From Gemmatimonadota bacterium (GTDB lineage: Bacteria > ARS69), in contig JAGQIB010000452.1 in the NCBI GenBank assembly GCA_020431545.1, positions 1 through 6,693 of the forward strand: DNA of 6,693 nucleotides, given 5' to 3'. The notes under the pieces are model-generated. The model ran no database searches. It was not told the origin of the DNA and saw only the letters and a program-made list of their open reading frames with translations. Positions 5,630 to 6,693 of the stretch are shown one piece after another (within the stretch, counting starts at the first letter, position 1; the number at the start of each line of letters is the position of its first letter). The position numbers were made by a program, and so were the translations under genes.

Positions 5630-5658
5630 AACCTACGGGTCGCCCGGCCCAGAGTCAA
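5630..5658 (-). promoter_or_regulatory. Candidate sigma70-type promoter for the porin
   Basis: On the minus strand, TTGACT (5658-5653, five of six -35 bases) is followed after 17 nt by TAGGTT (5635-5630, three of six -10 bases). Transcription would start near 5623 and leave a leader of about 60 nt. The -10 match is weak, so this is tentative. Confidence 0.35.
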
Positions 5659-5670
5659 GGTGCCTCAACT
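5653..5670. promoter_or_regulatory. Imperfect inverted repeat overlapping the porin -35 box, candidate operator
   Basis: AGTCAAGGTGCCTCAACT matches its reverse complement at 12 of 18 positions, with half-sites AGT..AGG and CCT..ACT. It covers the candidate -35 box of the porin, where a bound repressor could block transcription. This is inference from position and symmetry only. Confidence 0.28.
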
Positions 5671-5722
5671 TTATTCTGGGGACTGAACTCGCAGGAACGG
5701 ACCGGGGCCGCGCCCCGGCCGA

Positions 5723-5753
5723 AACCGGCGCGATTCCCCCCGTGGCGCCGGTT
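5723..5753. repeat. 9-bp perfect inverted repeat with 13-nt spacer
   Basis: AACCGGCGC (5723-5731) and GCGCCGGTT (5745-5753) are perfect reverse complements around a 13-nt spacer containing a run of six C. It lies upstream of the sugar dehydrogenase gene and could be an operator or an RNA stem. There is no T-tract to make it a terminator. Confidence 0.4.
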
Positions 5754-5800
5754 CTGGTACGCTGTCCGCGTAGCGCGTCCTGCCCCTTTCCGAGGCTCCC

Positions 5801-5818
5801 GCCGGGGTTCTCCCCGGC
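5801..5818 (+). promoter_or_regulatory. Leader hairpin just before the sugar dehydrogenase ribosome binding site
   Basis: GCCGGGG (5801-5807) and CCCCGGC (5812-5818) form a perfect 7-bp stem around TTCT, ending 9 nt before the GGAGG at 5828-5832. A stem this close to the ribosome binding site could affect translation initiation or protect the mRNA, if the transcript includes it. Confidence 0.4.
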
Positions 5819-5837
5819 CCCCCAACCGGAGGCACCG

Positions 5838-6693
5838 ATGAAACATCTCTCCCTGGCCGTTCACCTGGTTCTCGGCCTCGCCACCTGTCTCGTCGCCGTG
5901 AATCCCGTCGACGCCCAGGTCGAATCGGCGCGGGTCGCGGCCGGGCTGTCCCGGCCCGTGTTCGCCACGGCCCCGGCGGGCGACCCCGATCGTCTGTTCA
6001 TCATCGAGAAGGTCGGGCGCATCCGGATCCTGAAGAACGGCGTGCTCCTGCCGTCGCCGTTCCTCGACATCTCGTCGCGTGTCCTGTCGTCCGGGAACGA
6101 GCAGGGCCTGCTCGGTCTCGCGTTCGATCCCGACTACGACACGAACGGGTATTTCTACACCTACTACATCGCCGGGACCGGTGCGGGAAACTCGGTGATT
6201 CGCCGTTACACCGTCACGTCGAATCCGGACGTGGCGGACCCGAACACGGAGTACAAGATCTTCCGGTACCCGCAGGCGTTCACGAACCACAACGGGGGAA
6301 CCATCGAGTTCGGGCCGGACGGTTATCTCTATCTCGGGCTCGGCGACGGCGGCAGCGCCAACGATCCGGGCAACCGCGCGCAGAACGGACTCGAGCTCCT
6401 CGGCAAGATGCTCCGCGTCGACGTCACGATGGACGACTTCCCGGCGGACACCCTGCAGAACTACGCGATCCCCCCGTCGAATCCGTTCGTCGGTGATCCG
6501 AACTTCCGCGACGAGATCTGGTCGTACGGCGTTCGCAATCCGTACCGCTGGTCGTTCGATCCGAGCACGGGCGACCTGTGGATGGCCGACGTCGGTCAGA
6601 ACTGCTACGAAGAGGTGAACTTCCAGCCGGGTACGAGCGTCGGCGGCGAGAACTGGGGCTGGCGGATCATGGAAGGGACGCACTGCTTCAACC
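5838..6693 (+). CDS. PQQ-dependent aldose (glucose/sorbosone) dehydrogenase, secreted; 3' end outside window
   Basis: The first 285 residues are visible and no stop occurs before the edge. A signal peptide (core LSLAVHLVLGLATCLVAV, cleavage after V-D-A26) exports it to the periplasm. The body is the six-bladed beta-propeller of the glucose/sorbosone dehydrogenase family, which oxidises sugars with pyrroloquinoline quinone and calcium. Signatures are N87-EQGLLGLAFDPDY, HNGG with the probable catalytic base H151, GLGDGG 167-172, YGVRNPYRWSFDP with R233, and MADVGQN 249-255. The match is to the YliI/Asd-type aldose dehydrogenases, but substrate range cannot be told. C256 and C283 could form a disulfide near the end of the visible part. 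GGAGG at 5828-5832 sits 5 nt before ATG 5838. It is divergent from the porin gene, so a shared role in sugar uptake and oxidation is possible but unproven. No pqq synthesis genes are visible. Confidence 0.9.
   Translation, partial: MKHLSLAVHLVLGLATCLVAVNPVDAQVESARVAAGLSRPVFATAPAGDPDRLFIIEKVGRIRILKNGVLLPSPFLDISSRVLSSGNEQGLLGLAFDPDYDTNGYFYTYYIAGTGAGNSVIRRYTVTSNPDVADPNTEYKIFRYPQAFTNHNGGTIEFGPDGYLYLGLGDGGSANDPGNRAQNGLELLGKMLRVDVTMDDFPADTLQNYAIPPSNPFVGDPNFRDEIWSYGVRNPYRWSFDPSTGDLWMADVGQNCYEEVNFQPGTSVGGENWGWRIMEGTHCFN

Larger units (their letters stand above)
5563..5837. promoter_or_regulatory. Divergent control region between porin and sugar dehydrogenase genes
   Basis: These 275 nt hold no supported gene and should contain both promoters. 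The sequence is unusually rich in inverted repeats: 5653-5670 (imperfect), 5702-5718, 5723-5753 and 5801-5818 (all perfect stems). A short AT-richer stretch lies at 5666-5677 within GC-rich surroundings. Only the porin promoter candidate at 5630-5658 is listed separately; I could not find a convincing -35/-10 pair for the plus-strand gene. Confidence 0.5.

Noticed and set aside
5702..5718. CCGGGGC/GCCCCGG hairpin as a terminator
   Set aside because: The stem is perfect but has no T-tract on either side and no gene ending nearby; it is kept only as part of the inverted-repeat cluster.
4273..5841. Plus-strand open frame of 522 codons opposite the porin
   Set aside because: The opposite strand encodes a signal peptide and a barrel with terminal Phe. 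This frame has low-complexity sequence and no ribosome binding site.
5655..6683. Minus-strand open frame of 342 codons opposite the sugar dehydrogenase
   Set aside because: The plus strand shows signal peptide, HNGG, GLGDGG and MADVGQN motifs. The minus product has none.

Overview
The window is high-GC bacterial DNA from a Gram-negative organism. Two proteins look like outer-membrane barrels with signal peptides, one ending in the terminal phenylalanine typical of porins, and a third protein is predicted to be exported. I cannot assign a phylum. The mix of a phenylacetyl-CoA oxygenase cluster, a phosphate-selective-type porin and a soluble PQQ sugar dehydrogenase fits Pseudomonadota, Gemmatimonadota or a high-GC candidate phylum.

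Positions 1-3420 hold a tightly packed plus-strand operon. It contains the 3' end of a PaaC-like ferritin-fold subunit of phenylacetyl-CoA epoxidase, a 79-residue stand-alone PaaD-type zinc ribbon, an enoyl-CoA hydratase/isomerase, a PaaY-like left-handed beta-helix (gamma carbonic anhydrase fold) protein, and an NAD-type aldehyde dehydrogenase. The first pair is separated by 2 nt and every later pair overlaps by 1 or 4 nt (ATGA or TGATG), so the five genes are probably translated as one coupled unit. Together they suggest aerobic aromatic-acid degradation through CoA thioesters: ring epoxidation (PaaC and its accessory protein), isomerisation or hydration (hydratase family), rescue of dead-end CoA esters (PaaY-like) and aldehyde oxidation.

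Positions 3421-3679 are a non-coding leader with a perfect 14-bp palindrome just after the operon. A small secreted protein of 174 residues follows (3680-4204), probably an eight-stranded outer-membrane barrel of unknown function. It ends in two tandem TTCG-loop hairpins, the second a strong intrinsic terminator. Convergent to it, on the minus strand (4285-5562), is a porin of the phosphate-selective O/P type with an N-terminal coiled coil.

Positions 5563-5837 are a divergent control region, rich in inverted repeats, between the porin and a plus-strand PQQ-dependent aldose (glucose/sorbosone) dehydrogenase. That gene starts at 5838 and runs off the right edge.

I see no tRNA, rRNA, CRISPR array, transposon or attachment site. 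No clearly new system stands out. The most unusual points are the split PaaD zinc ribbon, altered active-site positions in the PaaY-like and hydratase proteins, and the palindromic elements in the two intergenic regions.
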